Assembly (NCBI RefSeq): GCF_013282575.1
Contig: NZ_JAAAYE010000039.1
Span: 1-55,120 of the forward strand
Reading direction: 5' to 3'
DNA from: Paraburkholderia sp. NMBU_R16
Lineage (GTDB): Bacteria > Pseudomonadota > Gammaproteobacteria > Burkholderiales > Burkholderiaceae
DNA: 55,120 bases
The notes beneath the pieces were generated by a model. It made no database searches. It saw only the letters and a list, made by a program, of their open reading frames with translations, and had not been told where the DNA came from. Position 1 is the first letter of the stretch. Each line of letters starts with the position of its first letter. This document shows, piece by piece, positions 1 through 8,168 of the stretch. The position numbers and the translations under genes are program-made.

Positions 1-55
1 TGTGTAAGGCATGCCGCCAGCGTTCAATCTGAGCCAGGATCAAACTCTTCAGTTC
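1..55 (-). rRNA. 16S ribosomal RNA, 5' end only (partial)
   Basis: Read on the minus strand, this is the beginning of a bacterial 16S rRNA, including the universal 27F primer site (AGAGTTTGATCCTGGCTCAG) followed by the betaproteobacterial continuation into GAACGCTGGCGGCATGCC. The mature 5' end is placed near position 55 by alignment to the start of E. coli 16S. The rest of the gene, and the operon, run off the left edge of the window. Confidence 0.97.
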
Positions 56-336
56 AATACCTGTTACTGTTTTCGACTCTTTACGAGTCGGTCGCTCACT
101 CAACGTACTGACGTGTTTTCGATTCCATCCATTGCTGGATAGCTCGAAACCTTCCTCAATACTGTGTGAGACTTGATACTTTCGCTTGTGCACATCACTC
201 CGAAGAGTCACATGCCGCTCGCCGCATCAAGTGCCCACACTTATCGACTGTGAATTGTTAAAGATCGCGTCGCTCAACCGCTCGCCGTCATCACCACCCC
301 AGCTCACCGTCTTGCGTTGCTGCTCAAGCAGCAGAG
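56..336 (-). other. rRNA operon leader (precursor 5' spacer)
   Basis: This is the transcribed leader between the rrn P1 start (about position 337) and mature 16S. It has no coding potential that fits the neighbours. It contains boxA (256-266) and a small hairpin (CGACTC 74-79 with GAGTCG 85-90) that may belong to the precursor processing structure. ORFs called here are chance openings. Confidence 0.8.
256..266 (-). promoter_or_regulatory. rrn boxA antitermination site
   Basis: The minus strand reads GATCTTTAACA, close to the rrn boxA consensus TGCTCTTTAACA. It lies between P1 and 16S, where NusB/NusE-dependent antitermination complexes load on rRNA transcripts. Confidence 0.75.
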
Positions 337-343
337 AAGCGAG

Positions 344-372
344 ATTATGCAGCCCTTCTCGTACATCGTCAA
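344..372 (-). promoter_or_regulatory. rrn P1 sigma-70 promoter
   Basis: On the minus strand TTGACG (372-367) is separated by exactly 17 nt from CATAAT (349-344). An A-rich stretch just upstream (about 373-395) could act as an UP element. Transcription would start near 337 and run leftward into 16S. Confidence 0.8.
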
Positions 373-497
373 CTGGTTTTTTCTCGCTTCGCTTAAAACC
401 CGTCGACCGCGGCACGCTGCAATCCTGCGCCTCTCAAAGAGGATGCGAATAGTAGGCCAAGCAGACTCGCATGACAAGCCTGTGAACCCAATATTTT

Positions 498-1784
498 TCA
501 GCGCACGCGCGCGGCCGCCACGACGGCGTCCAGTGGGACCGCACGCGACATCGCCGCGTACCCGGCGTCGCTCGGATGGATGTGGTCGCCGCTGTCGTAC
601 TCGGCGCGCAGCCGATCGGGGCGGGCGCTGTCACGCAATGCCGCATCGAAATCGACCACGCCATCGAAACCCCCACCCGTGCGGATCCAACCGTTGACCG
701 CCTGACGCACGCTTTCGCGCCCCGCCGGCAGCGATGCGGGCGTGAGCGTCGCACCGAAGATCCGGATGCCGCGCGCATGCGATGCGGCAACCAACCGGCG
801 ATAGCCCTCGATCAAGTCGCGCGCCGCGACCTGCGTATGCGGCTCGTCGCAATCGAGTCCCTTGCGCGGAGGCATCGACGCAAAATTGATGTCGTTGATT
901 CCGATCATCACGATCGTCGCCCTTACACCGGGGCGCGCCAGCACGTCGCGCCCGAAGCGACGTTCGAGCGCCTCGCCGTAGCACGGCGAATCGCTCAGAA
1001 GACGGTTGCCGCTGATGCCGAGATTGAGCACCGCCGTCGAGCGCTCGCCCGCCTGCGCGAGGCGGCGCGCGAAGGCGTCAGGCCAGCGCCGGTTCTGGTC
1101 GAGGCTCGAACGCATCCCGTCCGTGATGGAATCGCCGATCGCCGCAATGGCCGACGCCCCGACGGTCTCGACACTGATGCCCGTCACCCACGCGTGCTCC
1201 GTAAAACGCGTCGGATAAGCGCTCGCGCCCGGATCGCCGGCATGATCGCCTGGCGCGGAAACATAGTTCACCTGGTTTGCGACGCGATGCCAGGCGCCAA
1301 GCACCTGTCCGGGCGCAGCATGCGCACTGATCGCATAGGCGAGCCCGGCATCGAGTTTGAAGGGGATGGCGTCGCTTTCGATCTCCTGGCCCGGCAGCAG
1401 CTCGATCGATGCGTGTCCGCCGAAGGTGACCGGTGCCGATGCGGGCGGCTTCGTCGCCGCGCCCGCCGCCGAACGCGCAAGTCGCACGTCCGTCAATACC
1501 AAGGGCGCACGTCCGTAAGCGTTGCTCAGGCGCAGCCGAACGCGCTCGCCCGACAGGGTCGGATAGACGATCTCTCGAACGGTCCGGTTGCCGACATCGG
1601 GGGCACGATAAAGCGGCGGCGGGTTGCGCAACTCGGGAATCGACTGTAGCGCCGTCGCCCAAGCCTCCACCCATTGCGACTGGCCACCTCTGACAGGCTC
1701 CGCGGCAGACGCATCCGCTGCCGCCAAGCACAGCAGCATCGAACAGCCCAGCGCGCCGAGCACCTTCGAAAAGCGGTAACGCAT
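498..1784 (-). CDS. secreted SGNH/GDSL-family hydrolase
   Basis: A 428-residue protein with an N-terminal signal peptide (hydrophobic stretch about residues 8-28, cleavage near ASA-AE). The catalytic domain begins at the GDS block, AAIGDSITDG, with Ser about 219. Block II Gly/Asn follows in LGISGNR, block III in GINDIN, and the C-terminal Asp-x-x-His block in DHIHPSDAGY, so all four SGNH blocks are present. The roughly 180 residues before the GDS block form a beta-rich accessory domain, as in two-domain SGNH esterases and GDSL lipases. The likely reaction is hydrolysis of an ester on a polysaccharide or lipid outside the cytoplasm; the substrate cannot be read from sequence. It is monocistronic, with the rrn operon on one side and ftrC on the other. 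Confidence 0.85.
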   Translation of the reverse strand: MRYRFSKVLGALGCSMLLCLAAADASAAEPVRGGQSQWVEAWATALQSIPELRNPPPLYRAPDVGNRTVREIVYPTLSGERVRLRLSNAYGRAPLVLTDVRLARSAAGAATKPPASAPVTFGGHASIELLPGQEIESDAIPFKLDAGLAYAISAHAAPGQVLGAWHRVANQVNYVSAPGDHAGDPGASAYPTRFTEHAWVTGISVETVGASAIAAIGDSITDGMRSSLDQNRRWPDAFARRLAQAGERSTAVLNLGISGNRLLSDSPCYGEALERRFGRDVLARPGVRATIVMIGINDINFASMPPRKGLDCDEPHTQVAARDLIEGYRRLVAASHARGIRIFGATLTPASLPAGRESVRQAVNGWIRTGGGFDGVVDFDAALRDSARPDRLRAEYDSGDHIHPSDAGYAAMSRAVPLDAVVAAARVR

Positions 1785-1907
1785 GAAATCAGTCCGTCGA
1801 AAAAGTGCAGATTGTGCACCATTCCGACGACGCCGCTATCCGGCGGCGGCCCTGCAACCCATTGGATTCCACGGGCGGCATCACCCCATACCGGGCCGGA
1901 GGACCGC

Positions 1908-2735
1908 CTACGCGGCCTGACGCACGGCGCGCCGTGGGCTGCTGACCATGCGAGCGAGAAAAACGATGGTGACGAGCGTTGCGACGTAGGCCACGACCTG
2001 GATCCCGGCCGGGCGCGCCGTATAGCCGACGAGCGTATGAAGCATCTTGCCGACGATGCTGGTTTCACGGAGCAGCCAGGAAGTGTCCCAAACCGTATCG
2101 CCCCACGATGGCACGAGACCGGCCGCGAGAAGGAAACCCATTCCCTGGCTCGCCATGCCGGCGGCCAGCAAAACGATGAGTCCGTTGGTGACACCGAACA
2201 GGCGCTTCAGCGGAATCTGCAGCAATCCCGCATACATTGCAGCACCGAGGCCGACGCCGCCGATAATGCCGAGCAGCCCGCCCACGATCATCTGGGACGT
2301 CTGCCCAGGCTCCCCCGCGGCGATCCCATACAGAAAGAGCACTGCTTCAGAGCCTTCTCGCAGCACCGCAACGCCGACGACAATGGCCAGCCCGGTCAGC
2401 GGCGTGCTGCCGGCGGCGACGGCTTTACCGATCGCCGAAAGCTGCCGCGCCATTTCGCGACTGTGCTTGCCCATCCAGATGCTGTGCCATGCGAGCATGA
2501 CGACCGCGACGAACATCACGCCCGCATTGAACACCTCCTGACCCATGCCCGATGCCCACGACGAAATCACGTCGGCAAAGGCCGCGATGAGGCCCGCGCC
2601 CACGACGCCGCCAACCAGGCCGCCGCCGACCCACCTGCCGCGACGAGGCACCCCTTTGGTGGCCGCGAGGACGATCGAGACGACCAGCGCGGCTTCGAGA
2701 ACCTCGCGAAAAACGATGAGAGCGGTGGAGAGCAT
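1908..2735 (-). CDS. ftrC: FTR1-family iron permease (FtrC/EfeU-like)
   Basis: A 275-residue polytopic inner-membrane protein with about seven hydrophobic segments. It has the two FTR1 signature motifs: REVLE in the first helix (residues 10-14) and REGSE at 126-130. These acidic motifs bind iron in the EfeU/Ftr1 permeases. It lies 21 nt downstream of a cupredoxin-like gene on the same strand, the order seen for ftrB-ftrC in Bordetella and Burkholderia ferrous-iron systems. The partners ftrA (P19-like) and ftrD (polyferredoxin) are not next to it. The function is inferred as high-affinity iron import, with expression probably driven from the Fur-box promoter upstream of the first gene. Confidence 0.87.
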   Translation of the reverse strand: MLSTALIVFREVLEAALVVSIVLAATKGVPRRGRWVGGGLVGGVVGAGLIAAFADVISSWASGMGQEVFNAGVMFVAVVMLAWHSIWMGKHSREMARQLSAIGKAVAAGSTPLTGLAIVVGVAVLREGSEAVLFLYGIAAGEPGQTSQMIVGGLLGIIGGVGLGAAMYAGLLQIPLKRLFGVTNGLIVLLAAGMASQGMGFLLAAGLVPSWGDTVWDTSWLLRETSIVGKMLHTLVGYTARPAGIQVVAYVATLVTIVFLARMVSSPRRAVRQAA

Positions 2736-2756
2736 GATCGGCGCGCAGTGAGGTTG

Positions 2757-3101
2757 TTACTTGACGGTCAGCCGGGTCTTGGATTCGGCTTCATGGTACT
2801 CGTCGTGAAACTCATAGGTTCCGGCTTTCAGCGGGCCCACCAGGATGTCGACCTGCTTGCCGGCGGGAATCACTTTCTCGGCTTTGAAGTCGTCGCTTTC
2901 GAATTCGGCCGGCGTCGAATCGAGGTTCTTCACCGTGATCTTGACCTTCTTGCCGGCCGGAATGGTCAGCCCATCCGGAGCGAATTTGTGGTCCTTCAAC
3001 GTCAGGCTGTACGAATCGTCCGCGGCAAACGCACTCGATGGGGCGAGGGCCGCGGCGGCGAACAAGAGAACGGGGACGGCGAAGGCGCGGGTGGTTTTCA
3101 T
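2757..3101 (-). CDS. ftrB: periplasmic cupredoxin-like iron-uptake protein (FtrB-like)
   Basis: Starting at the ATG at 3101 gives 114 residues: a clear signal peptide (about 1-25, ending SSAFAA) and a beta-sandwich domain of the cupredoxin_1/EfeO N-terminal type (SYSLTLKDHKFAP, IPAGKKVKITVKNLD, EFHDEYHE). The longer frame to 3245 would place the Fur-like box and -10 element inside the coding region, so the shorter start is preferred although its Shine-Dalgarno is weak. FtrB-type proteins are thought to oxidise or hand over iron to the FTR1 permease; the permease gene follows 21 nt downstream. Methionine and histidine residues near the C-terminus may bind metal, but the classic type-1 copper set is not obvious. 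Confidence 0.8.
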   Translation of the reverse strand: MKTTRAFAVPVLLFAAAALAPSSAFAADDSYSLTLKDHKFAPDGLTIPAGKKVKITVKNLDSTPAEFESDDFKAEKVIPAGKQVDILVGPLKAGTYEFHDEYHEAESKTRLTVK

Positions 3102-3125
3102 GGAGGAATCGAGGTTTCGACGTTT

Positions 3126-3164
3126 AATAATGAGAAGGATAATACGAGCGATTCTCATCCTCAA
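3126..3164 (-). promoter_or_regulatory. ftrBC promoter with Fur-box-like operator
   Basis: On the plus strand 3126-3143 reads as three adjacent hexamers AATAAT-GAGAAG-GATAAT, compared with the Fur hexamer GATAAT. A wider dyad, ATGAGAA (3130-3136) and TTCTCAT (3152-3158), surrounds it. On the minus strand TTGAGG (3164-3159), 17 nt and TATCCT (3141-3136) form a plausible sigma-70 promoter, so the box covers the -10 element. Iron repression through Fur is inferred. Confidence 0.55.
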
Positions 3165-3266
3165 CGACATATCCATGCGGGTCGCATGGCTTACGCACGT
3201 GCGCGCCCGGAGCGACGTCGCAGCGCCCTGCGACGCCTCTGGCATCGAGATGCACGCGTTATTTTA

Positions 3267-3294
3267 TTGACCGACCGGTCGGTTGATTTATAAT
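3267..3294 (+). promoter_or_regulatory. paa promoter with PaaR (TetR) operator
   Basis: TTGACC (3267-3272), a 16-nt spacer and TATAAT (3289-3294) form a strong promoter. The spacer holds a perfect 14-bp palindrome, ACCGACCGGTCGGT (3270-3283), of the kind bound by TetR-type PaaR repressors of betaproteobacterial paa operons. Bound repressor would block RNA polymerase. Transcription should start near 3301, which rules out an ATG at 3299 as the paaA start. Confidence 0.8.
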
Positions 3295-3334
3295 CGCCAT
3301 GACCGAGACCGATCGAGCAGGAGCGCTTAACCCC

Positions 3335-4333
3335 ATGTACACCCAATCCCTGGATATTCCGGGTAACGTCGCGCCCGCCGAACGCGGTTCGGGAACGCCG
3401 GACGAAGCCCGCTTCGATGCCGTCATCGCCGCGGACGGCAAGATCGAACCGCAGGACTGGATGCCCGATGCCTACCGCAAGACGCTCGTGCGGCAAATTT
3501 CGCAGCACGCGCATTCCGAGATCGTCGGCATGCTGCCCGAAGGCAACTGGATCAGCCGAGCGCCGAGCCTGAAGCGCAAAGCGATTTTGCTCGCCAAGGT
3601 CCAGGATGAAGGCGGCCACGGACTCTATCTGTACAGCGCGGCCGAAACGCTCGGCGTGTCGCGCGATGCGCTGATCGACGCGCTGCATGCCGGCCGTGCC
3701 AAATATTCGAGCATCTTCAACTACCCGACGCCGACCTGGGCGGACGTTGGGGTGATCGGATGGCTCGTAGACGGCGCGGCGATCATGAATCAGATTCCGC
3801 TATGCCGCTGCACGTATGGGCCCTACGCGCGCGCGATGATCCGCATCTGCAAGGAAGAGTCGTTTCATCAGCGCCAGGGCTTCGATGCGCTGCTGGCGAT
3901 GATGAAAGGCACGGATGCCCAGCGCGCCATGGTGCAGCAAGCAGTCGATCGCTGGTGGTGGCCCGTGCTCATGATGTTCGGCCCGAGCGACAAGGACTCG
4001 GTGCACAGCAATCAATCGGCGCAGTGGGGCATCAAGCGCATCTCGAACGACGATCTGCGGCAGAAGTTCGTCGATGCGATCGTCGAACAAGCGAAAGTGC
4101 TCGGTGTGACGTTGCCCGACGCCGACCTGCGATGGAACGAAGCGCGCGGTCATTACGATTTCGGCGCGATCGACTGGGAAGAATTCAAACGTGTCCTCAA
4201 TGGCGACGGCCCGTGCAACAAGGAACGGCTCGCCACGCGCGTCAAAGCGCACGAGGCCGGTGCCTGGGTGCGCGAAGCGGCCCTCGCCCATGAGGAAAAG
4301 CAGCGCCAGCGCGCGCAGCAACGCGCCGCCTGA
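3335..4333 (+). CDS. paaA: 1,2-phenylacetyl-CoA epoxidase, catalytic subunit PaaA
   Basis: PaaA is the diiron subunit of the PaaABCE monooxygenase, which epoxidises the ring of phenylacetyl-CoA, the committing step of aerobic phenylacetate breakdown. From the ATG at 3335 (332 residues, beginning [10 protein letters not shown]), with AGGAG 11 nt upstream, the protein matches the usual Burkholderia length. An in-frame ATG at 3299 lies at or before the predicted transcription start and is rejected. Ferritin-like helices carry the diiron ligands, including the EIVG(M)LPEGNW and KVQDEGGHG stretches and later [11 protein letters not shown]. It is the first gene of paaABCDE. Confidence 0.97.
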   Translation: MYTQSLDIPGNVAPAERGSGTPDEARFDAVIAADGKIEPQDWMPDAYRKTLVRQISQHAHSEIVGMLPEGNWISRAPSLKRKAILLAKVQDEGGHGLYLYSAAETLGVSRDALIDALHAGRAKYSSIFNYPTPTWADVGVIGWLVDGAAIMNQIPLCRCTYGPYARAMIRICKEESFHQRQGFDALLAMMKGTDAQRAMVQQAVDRWWWPVLMMFGPSDKDSVHSNQSAQWGIKRISNDDLRQKFVDAIVEQAKVLGVTLPDADLRWNEARGHYDFGAIDWEEFKRVLNGDGPCNKERLATRVKAHEAGAWVREAALAHEEKQRQRAQQRAA

Positions 4334-4393
4334 CGCCTTGCCACGCGAGGCGTCGGGTCGTAACCGCAAATCACGCATTCGAGGAGTGTTTCG

Positions 4394-4678
4394 ATGAACA
4401 AAGAATGGCCGATCTGGGAAGTGTTCGTGCGCAGCAAGCAAGGGCTCGATCACAAGCACTGCGGCAGTCTGCATGCGGCGGATGCGTCGATGGCATTGCG
4501 CATGGCGCGCGACGTCTATACGCGGCGCCAGGAAGGCGTGAGCATCTGGGTCGTGCCGGCCGCGGCGATCACGGCTTCCGATCCCAACGACAAAGGCGAG
4601 ATGTTCGATCCCGCCGGCGACAAGATCTATCGCCATCCGACGTTCTATACGCTGCCGGACGAAGTCAATCACATGTAA
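4394..4678 (+). CDS. paaB: 1,2-phenylacetyl-CoA epoxidase subunit PaaB
   Basis: A 94-residue PaaB homologue (WPIWEVFVRSKQGLDHKHCG at the N-terminus, then HAADASMALRMARDVYTRR). PaaB is a small non-catalytic subunit that bridges PaaA-PaaC heterodimers. A GAGGAG-type ribosome binding site precedes the ATG. It lies 60 nt after paaA and 7 nt before paaC. Confidence 0.96.
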   Translation: MNKEWPIWEVFVRSKQGLDHKHCGSLHAADASMALRMARDVYTRRQEGVSIWVVPAAAITASDPNDKGEMFDPAGDKIYRHPTFYTLPDEVNHM

Positions 4679-4685
4679 TCGCCCC

Positions 4686-5489
4686 ATGACCATCACGCTC
4701 GAACATCTCGCCTATGTCCTGCGCCTCGCGGACAACGCACTCATCCTCGGACAGCGAAACGCCGAGTGGTGCGGCCACGGCCCCGTGCTCGAAGAGGACA
4801 TCGCGCTCGCCAACATGAGCCTCGATCTGATCGGGCAAGCGAGGCTGCTCTATTCGCATGCGGCCGCGCTCGAATTGACGCTCACGGGCGCAGTGAAGAC
4901 CGAGGACGATTACGCCTATTTTCGCGACGAACGCGCCTTCGCCAACTACACGCTGCTCGAACTGCCGCATGCGGGACCGCTCGGCGCAACGGCACAGGCG
5001 CCGCGCGACTATGCAGTCACGATAGTGCGCAACTTTCTTTACTCGGCGCTCATGGCGTACATCTGGCGCGCGCTCGAGGCTTCGCTCGATGCCCAACTGG
5101 CCGCCATCGCCTCGAAGTCGGTCAAGGAAACCCGTTACCACCTGCATCACGCGCAGGACTGGCTCGTGCGCTTCGGAGACGGCACCGACGAATCGCACCG
5201 GCGCGCGCAAGCGGCGCTCGATTACCTGATGCCTTACACGCGCGAATTCTTCGATGCCGACGCCGTGGAAGACCAGGTCGCCGCCGCAGGAGTCGGCGTG
5301 CGCACAGCGACGTTCGAAGACGCATGGCGCGCCGAAGTCGCGCGCACGCTCGACGAAGCGACGCTCGTCATGCCCCCCGTCGGGGGACATGTCAGTACTG
5401 GCAAGCATGGGGAGCACTCGGAGCACATGGGCTTTCTGCTTGCCGAAATGCAGTCTCTCGCGCGCCGCCACCCCGGCGCGAGCTGGTAA
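4686..5489 (+). CDS. paaC: 1,2-phenylacetyl-CoA epoxidase, structural subunit PaaC
   Basis: A 267-residue ferritin-fold protein that pairs with PaaA but lacks a working diiron site in the characterised family. The characteristic PaaC segments are visible: LRLADNALILGQRNAEWCGHGP near the N-terminus and KETRYHLHHAQDWLVRFGDGT around residue 140. The gene starts 7 nt after the paaB stop and ends 10 nt before paaD, consistent with translation from one operon message. Confidence 0.96.
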   Translation: MTITLEHLAYVLRLADNALILGQRNAEWCGHGPVLEEDIALANMSLDLIGQARLLYSHAAALELTLTGAVKTEDDYAYFRDERAFANYTLLELPHAGPLGATAQAPRDYAVTIVRNFLYSALMAYIWRALEASLDAQLAAIASKSVKETRYHLHHAQDWLVRFGDGTDESHRRAQAALDYLMPYTREFFDADAVEDQVAAAGVGVRTATFEDAWRAEVARTLDEATLVMPPVGGHVSTGKHGEHSEHMGFLLAEMQSLARRHPGASW

Positions 5490-5499
5490 GCGAACCGAT

Positions 5500-6087
5500 A
5501 TGCACCACGCATCCAATACTTCCGATCGTGCCGGCTACCGCGCCGGCACTCGTGCGAACGCGCCGGGCGACGAGCTCGCGCGAGCATGGCATGCGCTCGA
5601 AGCGGTGCCGGATCCCGAAATTCCGGTCGTATCGATCCGCGATCTCGGTATCTTGCGAGAGGTGAGACGAGCGACCGACGGCACGCTCGAAGTCGTCATC
5701 ACGCCGACCTATTCGGGGTGCCCGGCCATGTCGCAGATCACCGAGGACATCGGCCGCGCGCTCGATGCCGAAGGCCTCGCGCCCTATCGCATCGAAACGG
5801 TCCTGGCGCCGGCATGGACGACCGACTGGATCACGGAGGCAGCGCGCGAAAAACTGCGCGAATACGGCATCGCACCGCCCACCGGGTCCGCGGCGGCAGA
5901 TCCGGCCCAGGGATCCGGTGCCGAGCGCGTCATCCGCTTCGCGCCGCGCGCGAACGAAGCGCCGCCGTGCCCGCGCTGCGGCTCCGCCCAAACGCAACGG
6001 CTCGCGCAATTCAGCTCGACAGCATGCAAGGCGCTCTATCGTTGCCTCGATTGCCGCGAACCCTTCGATTACTTCAAACCCTACTGA
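5500..6087 (+). CDS. paaD: PaaD, epoxidase maturation factor (MIP18/DUF59 family)
   Basis: A 195-residue protein starting at the ATG at 5500 (MHHASNTSDR). A DUF59/MIP18 domain (about residues 28-110) contains VPDPEIPVVSIRDLGI and the TPTYSGCPAM motif. The C-terminus is a zinc-ribbon (CPRCGS and CKALYRCLDC, about 160-188). PaaD is needed for an active epoxidase and is thought to help iron-sulfur assembly on PaaE. The frame is open further upstream, but that region overlaps paaC and is not expected to be translated. paaE starts 2 nt after the stop. Confidence 0.93.
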   Translation: MHHASNTSDRAGYRAGTRANAPGDELARAWHALEAVPDPEIPVVSIRDLGILREVRRATDGTLEVVITPTYSGCPAMSQITEDIGRALDAEGLAPYRIETVLAPAWTTDWITEAAREKLREYGIAPPTGSAAADPAQGSGAERVIRFAPRANEAPPCPRCGSAQTQRLAQFSSTACKALYRCLDCREPFDYFKPY

Positions 6088-6089
6088 AC

Positions 6090-7178
6090 ATGGCGACCCC
6101 GCAATTTCATTCGCTGCGCATCCGCGAGGTGCGGCCCGAAACCGCCGATGCGGTCTCCGTTTCCTTCGAGGTGCCGCCCGAACTGCGCGACGCCTATCGG
6201 TTCACGCAAGGCCAGTTCGTTACGCTCAAAACCCATGTCGATGGCGTCGAGATGCGGCGGTCCTATTCGATCTGCGTCGGCGTCACCGACTACGAGCGCG
6301 ACGGCGAACTGCGCATCGGCATCAAACGCGTGCGGGGCGGGCGGTTCTCGAATTTCGCATTCGAGACGCTGCAACCGGGCCATACGATCGATGTGATGAC
6401 GCCCGATGGACGTTTCTTCACGCATTTGAACGCCGAGCACGGCAAGCAATACGTCGCGTTCGCGGGGGGCTCGGGCATCACGCCCGTGCTCGCGATCGTC
6501 AAGACGACGCTCGAGATGGAACCGCGCAGCAGGTTCACGCTCATCTACGGGAACCGCGATGTCGACTCGATCATGTTTGCCGAGTTGCTCGAGGATCTGA
6601 AGAACCGATACATGAGCCGTTTCGCGCTCTATCACGTGCTGTCGGACGACGTTCAAGAGGTCGAACTATTCAATGGCGTGCTCGACGAAGCCAAGTGCAA
6701 GGCGTTTCTCGACGAGCTGATACCTGCATCCGCCATCGACGAAGCGTTCATTTGCGGGCCGGCTCCGATGATGGATGCGGCCGAGCGCGCGCTCGCAGCC
6801 GCCGGTCTCGCGCCAGACCGCATCCATGTCGAACGGTTCGGTACGCCGCTGCCGCAGGCCGGAGCGCCCGTGGTCGAAATCACGGAGCAAACGCCCGCTG
6901 CCGACCTCGAAATCGTGCTCGACGGCAAACGTCGCAAGCTGCGCCTGCCTTACGATGGTCCGAGCCTGCTCGACGTCGGCCTGCATGCGGGGCTCGCGCT
7001 GCCTTACGCCTGCAAGGGCGGCGTGTGCTGCACGTGCCGGGCGAGGGTGATCGAGGGCGAAGTAAAGATGGATAAGAACTACACGCTCGAAGAGCAGGAA
7101 ATCCGCGACGGTTTCGTACTCACTTGCCAGTGTCATCCGGTCAGCGAACGGGTGGTAGTCAGCTATGACGAGCGCTGA
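6090..7178 (+). CDS. paaE: 1,2-phenylacetyl-CoA epoxidase reductase PaaE
   Basis: A 362-residue flavin/iron-sulfur oxidoreductase that passes electrons from NADPH to the PaaABC core. The N-terminal FAD domain has RRSYSICV. An NAD(P)-binding domain follows (GGSGITPVLAI, then EAFICGPAPMM). The C-terminal plant-type [2Fe-2S] ferredoxin domain carries cysteines in YACKGGVCCTCRA and LTCQCHP. The start at 6090 follows the paaD stop by 2 nt; the longer open frame overlapping paaD is not used. It is the last gene of the operon before a GC-rich hairpin. Confidence 0.95.
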   Translation: MATPQFHSLRIREVRPETADAVSVSFEVPPELRDAYRFTQGQFVTLKTHVDGVEMRRSYSICVGVTDYERDGELRIGIKRVRGGRFSNFAFETLQPGHTIDVMTPDGRFFTHLNAEHGKQYVAFAGGSGITPVLAIVKTTLEMEPRSRFTLIYGNRDVDSIMFAELLEDLKNRYMSRFALYHVLSDDVQEVELFNGVLDEAKCKAFLDELIPASAIDEAFICGPAPMMDAAERALAAAGLAPDRIHVERFGTPLPQAGAPVVEITEQTPAADLEIVLDGKRRKLRLPYDGPSLLDVGLHAGLALPYACKGGVCCTCRARVIEGEVKMDKNYTLEEQEIRDGFVLTCQCHPVSERVVVSYDER

Positions 7179-7226
7179 CCGGGCGTGGCGGCGTTTGGCT
7201 TAAACTAGCGGCCCGAGCGGGCGACC

Positions 7227-7265
7227 CGCCGCGCGACGCAGCTCGACAAGCCGCGTCGCGCGGCG
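7227..7265 (+). terminator. hairpin after paaE (possible terminator/attenuator)
   Basis: A perfect 13-bp inverted repeat (7227-7239 with 7253-7265, core CCGCGCGACGC) has a 13-nt loop. Only GTTTC and GTTTC follow, not a proper U-tract, so it may pause or protect the transcript rather than end it. It separates paaE from the paaR ORF, which starts 48 nt later. Confidence 0.5.
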
Positions 7266-7313
7266 TTTCGCGTTTCACCGCCGCAAGCTTGCTACTTTCA
7301 TCGTCACGAGTTC

Positions 7314-7928
7314 ATGGCCCGTACCCGAGCACCCGATCACGAAGCCCAGCGCGACCAGATCCTCGAACTGGCAGCCGCCAAATTCGCGCAAACGAGTTAC
7401 CCCAGCACGTCGATGGCCGATCTCGCGGCCGCCAGCGGCACGTCGAAAGCACGCCTCTATCACTATTACGAGAGCAAGGAAGCGATCCTGTTCGACCTCC
7501 TCGACCGGTACACGCTGCGGCTCATGCTCATCATCGCGGAGGTCGAAGGTTCGAGCCAGCGTCGTGGCCTCTCCGAGCGTCAGACCTTCGCCGAACTGAT
7601 CCGGGCATTCCTGGCGGAGTACGAAACCTCGCACAGCCGCCATATCGCATTGCTCAACGACGTGAAATATCTCGTCGACACTCAGCGCGAGGTGATCCTC
7701 GATCGGCAGCGCGACGTCGTCGCCGCCTTCGCGCGCCAGCTCGCGCGCGCGTATCCCGAACGGGTCACGAAGGAAAACCAGACGTCGGTCACGATGATGG
7801 TCTTCGGCATGATCAATTGGACCTTCACCTGGCTCAAACCCGGCGGACGTCTCCGCTATGAGGACTTCGCCGCGCAAGTCGTGGATGTGCTGGAACGAGG
7901 TCTCGCGGCACCTGGCGACGCCGCCTGA
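7314..7928 (+). CDS. paaR: TetR-family repressor, PaaR-like
   Basis: A 204-residue TetR regulator. The N-terminal helix-turn-helix lies at about residues 14-60 (QILELAAAKFAQTSYPSTSMADLAAASGTSKARLYHYYESKEAILFDL region). The C-terminal half is the ligand-binding and dimer domain. Its position directly after paaABCDE and the TetR-type palindrome in the paaA promoter identify it as the likely repressor released by phenylacetyl-CoA. The ribosome binding site is weak and no separate promoter is clear, so it may be partly co-transcribed with the operon, giving feedback control. Confidence 0.85.
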   Translation: MARTRAPDHEAQRDQILELAAAKFAQTSYPSTSMADLAAASGTSKARLYHYYESKEAILFDLLDRYTLRLMLIIAEVEGSSQRRGLSERQTFAELIRAFLAEYETSHSRHIALLNDVKYLVDTQREVILDRQRDVVAAFARQLARAYPERVTKENQTSVTMMVFGMINWTFTWLKPGGRLRYEDFAAQVVDVLERGLAAPGDAA

Positions 7929-8168
7929 CTTCCGCGACGCTGCATTGCAGCATTTCAATGGCGAAAGTGCGGCCTTCAATCACTCCTGTGCCCGAAAAGC
8001 AACAAACCTATCTTTCCATTTAGAATCAATAAGTTATACAAAGCCATCTTCGCCCGTTAGAGCTGCCCCTCGGCAAAAATACGGGTTTTCCCCAGTGTCA
8101 AACATGCGTTTCAAGTAGAATTCGCACTGCGACGCAGCAATGCGCCCGCCAGATATTGGGAGAAGCCT

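Noticed and set aside
1674-3293. A 539-codon rightward open frame across the SGNH, ftrC and ftrB genes.
   Set aside because: It is antisense to three genes with clear families, its product is rich in Arg/His/Asp typical of shadow frames in GC-rich DNA, and it shows no domain.
3299-3334. ATG at 3299 as the paaA start (344 residues).
   Set aside because: The promoter -10 ends at 3294, so this ATG lies at or before the transcription start; the 3335 start has AGGAG and matches the usual PaaA N-terminus.
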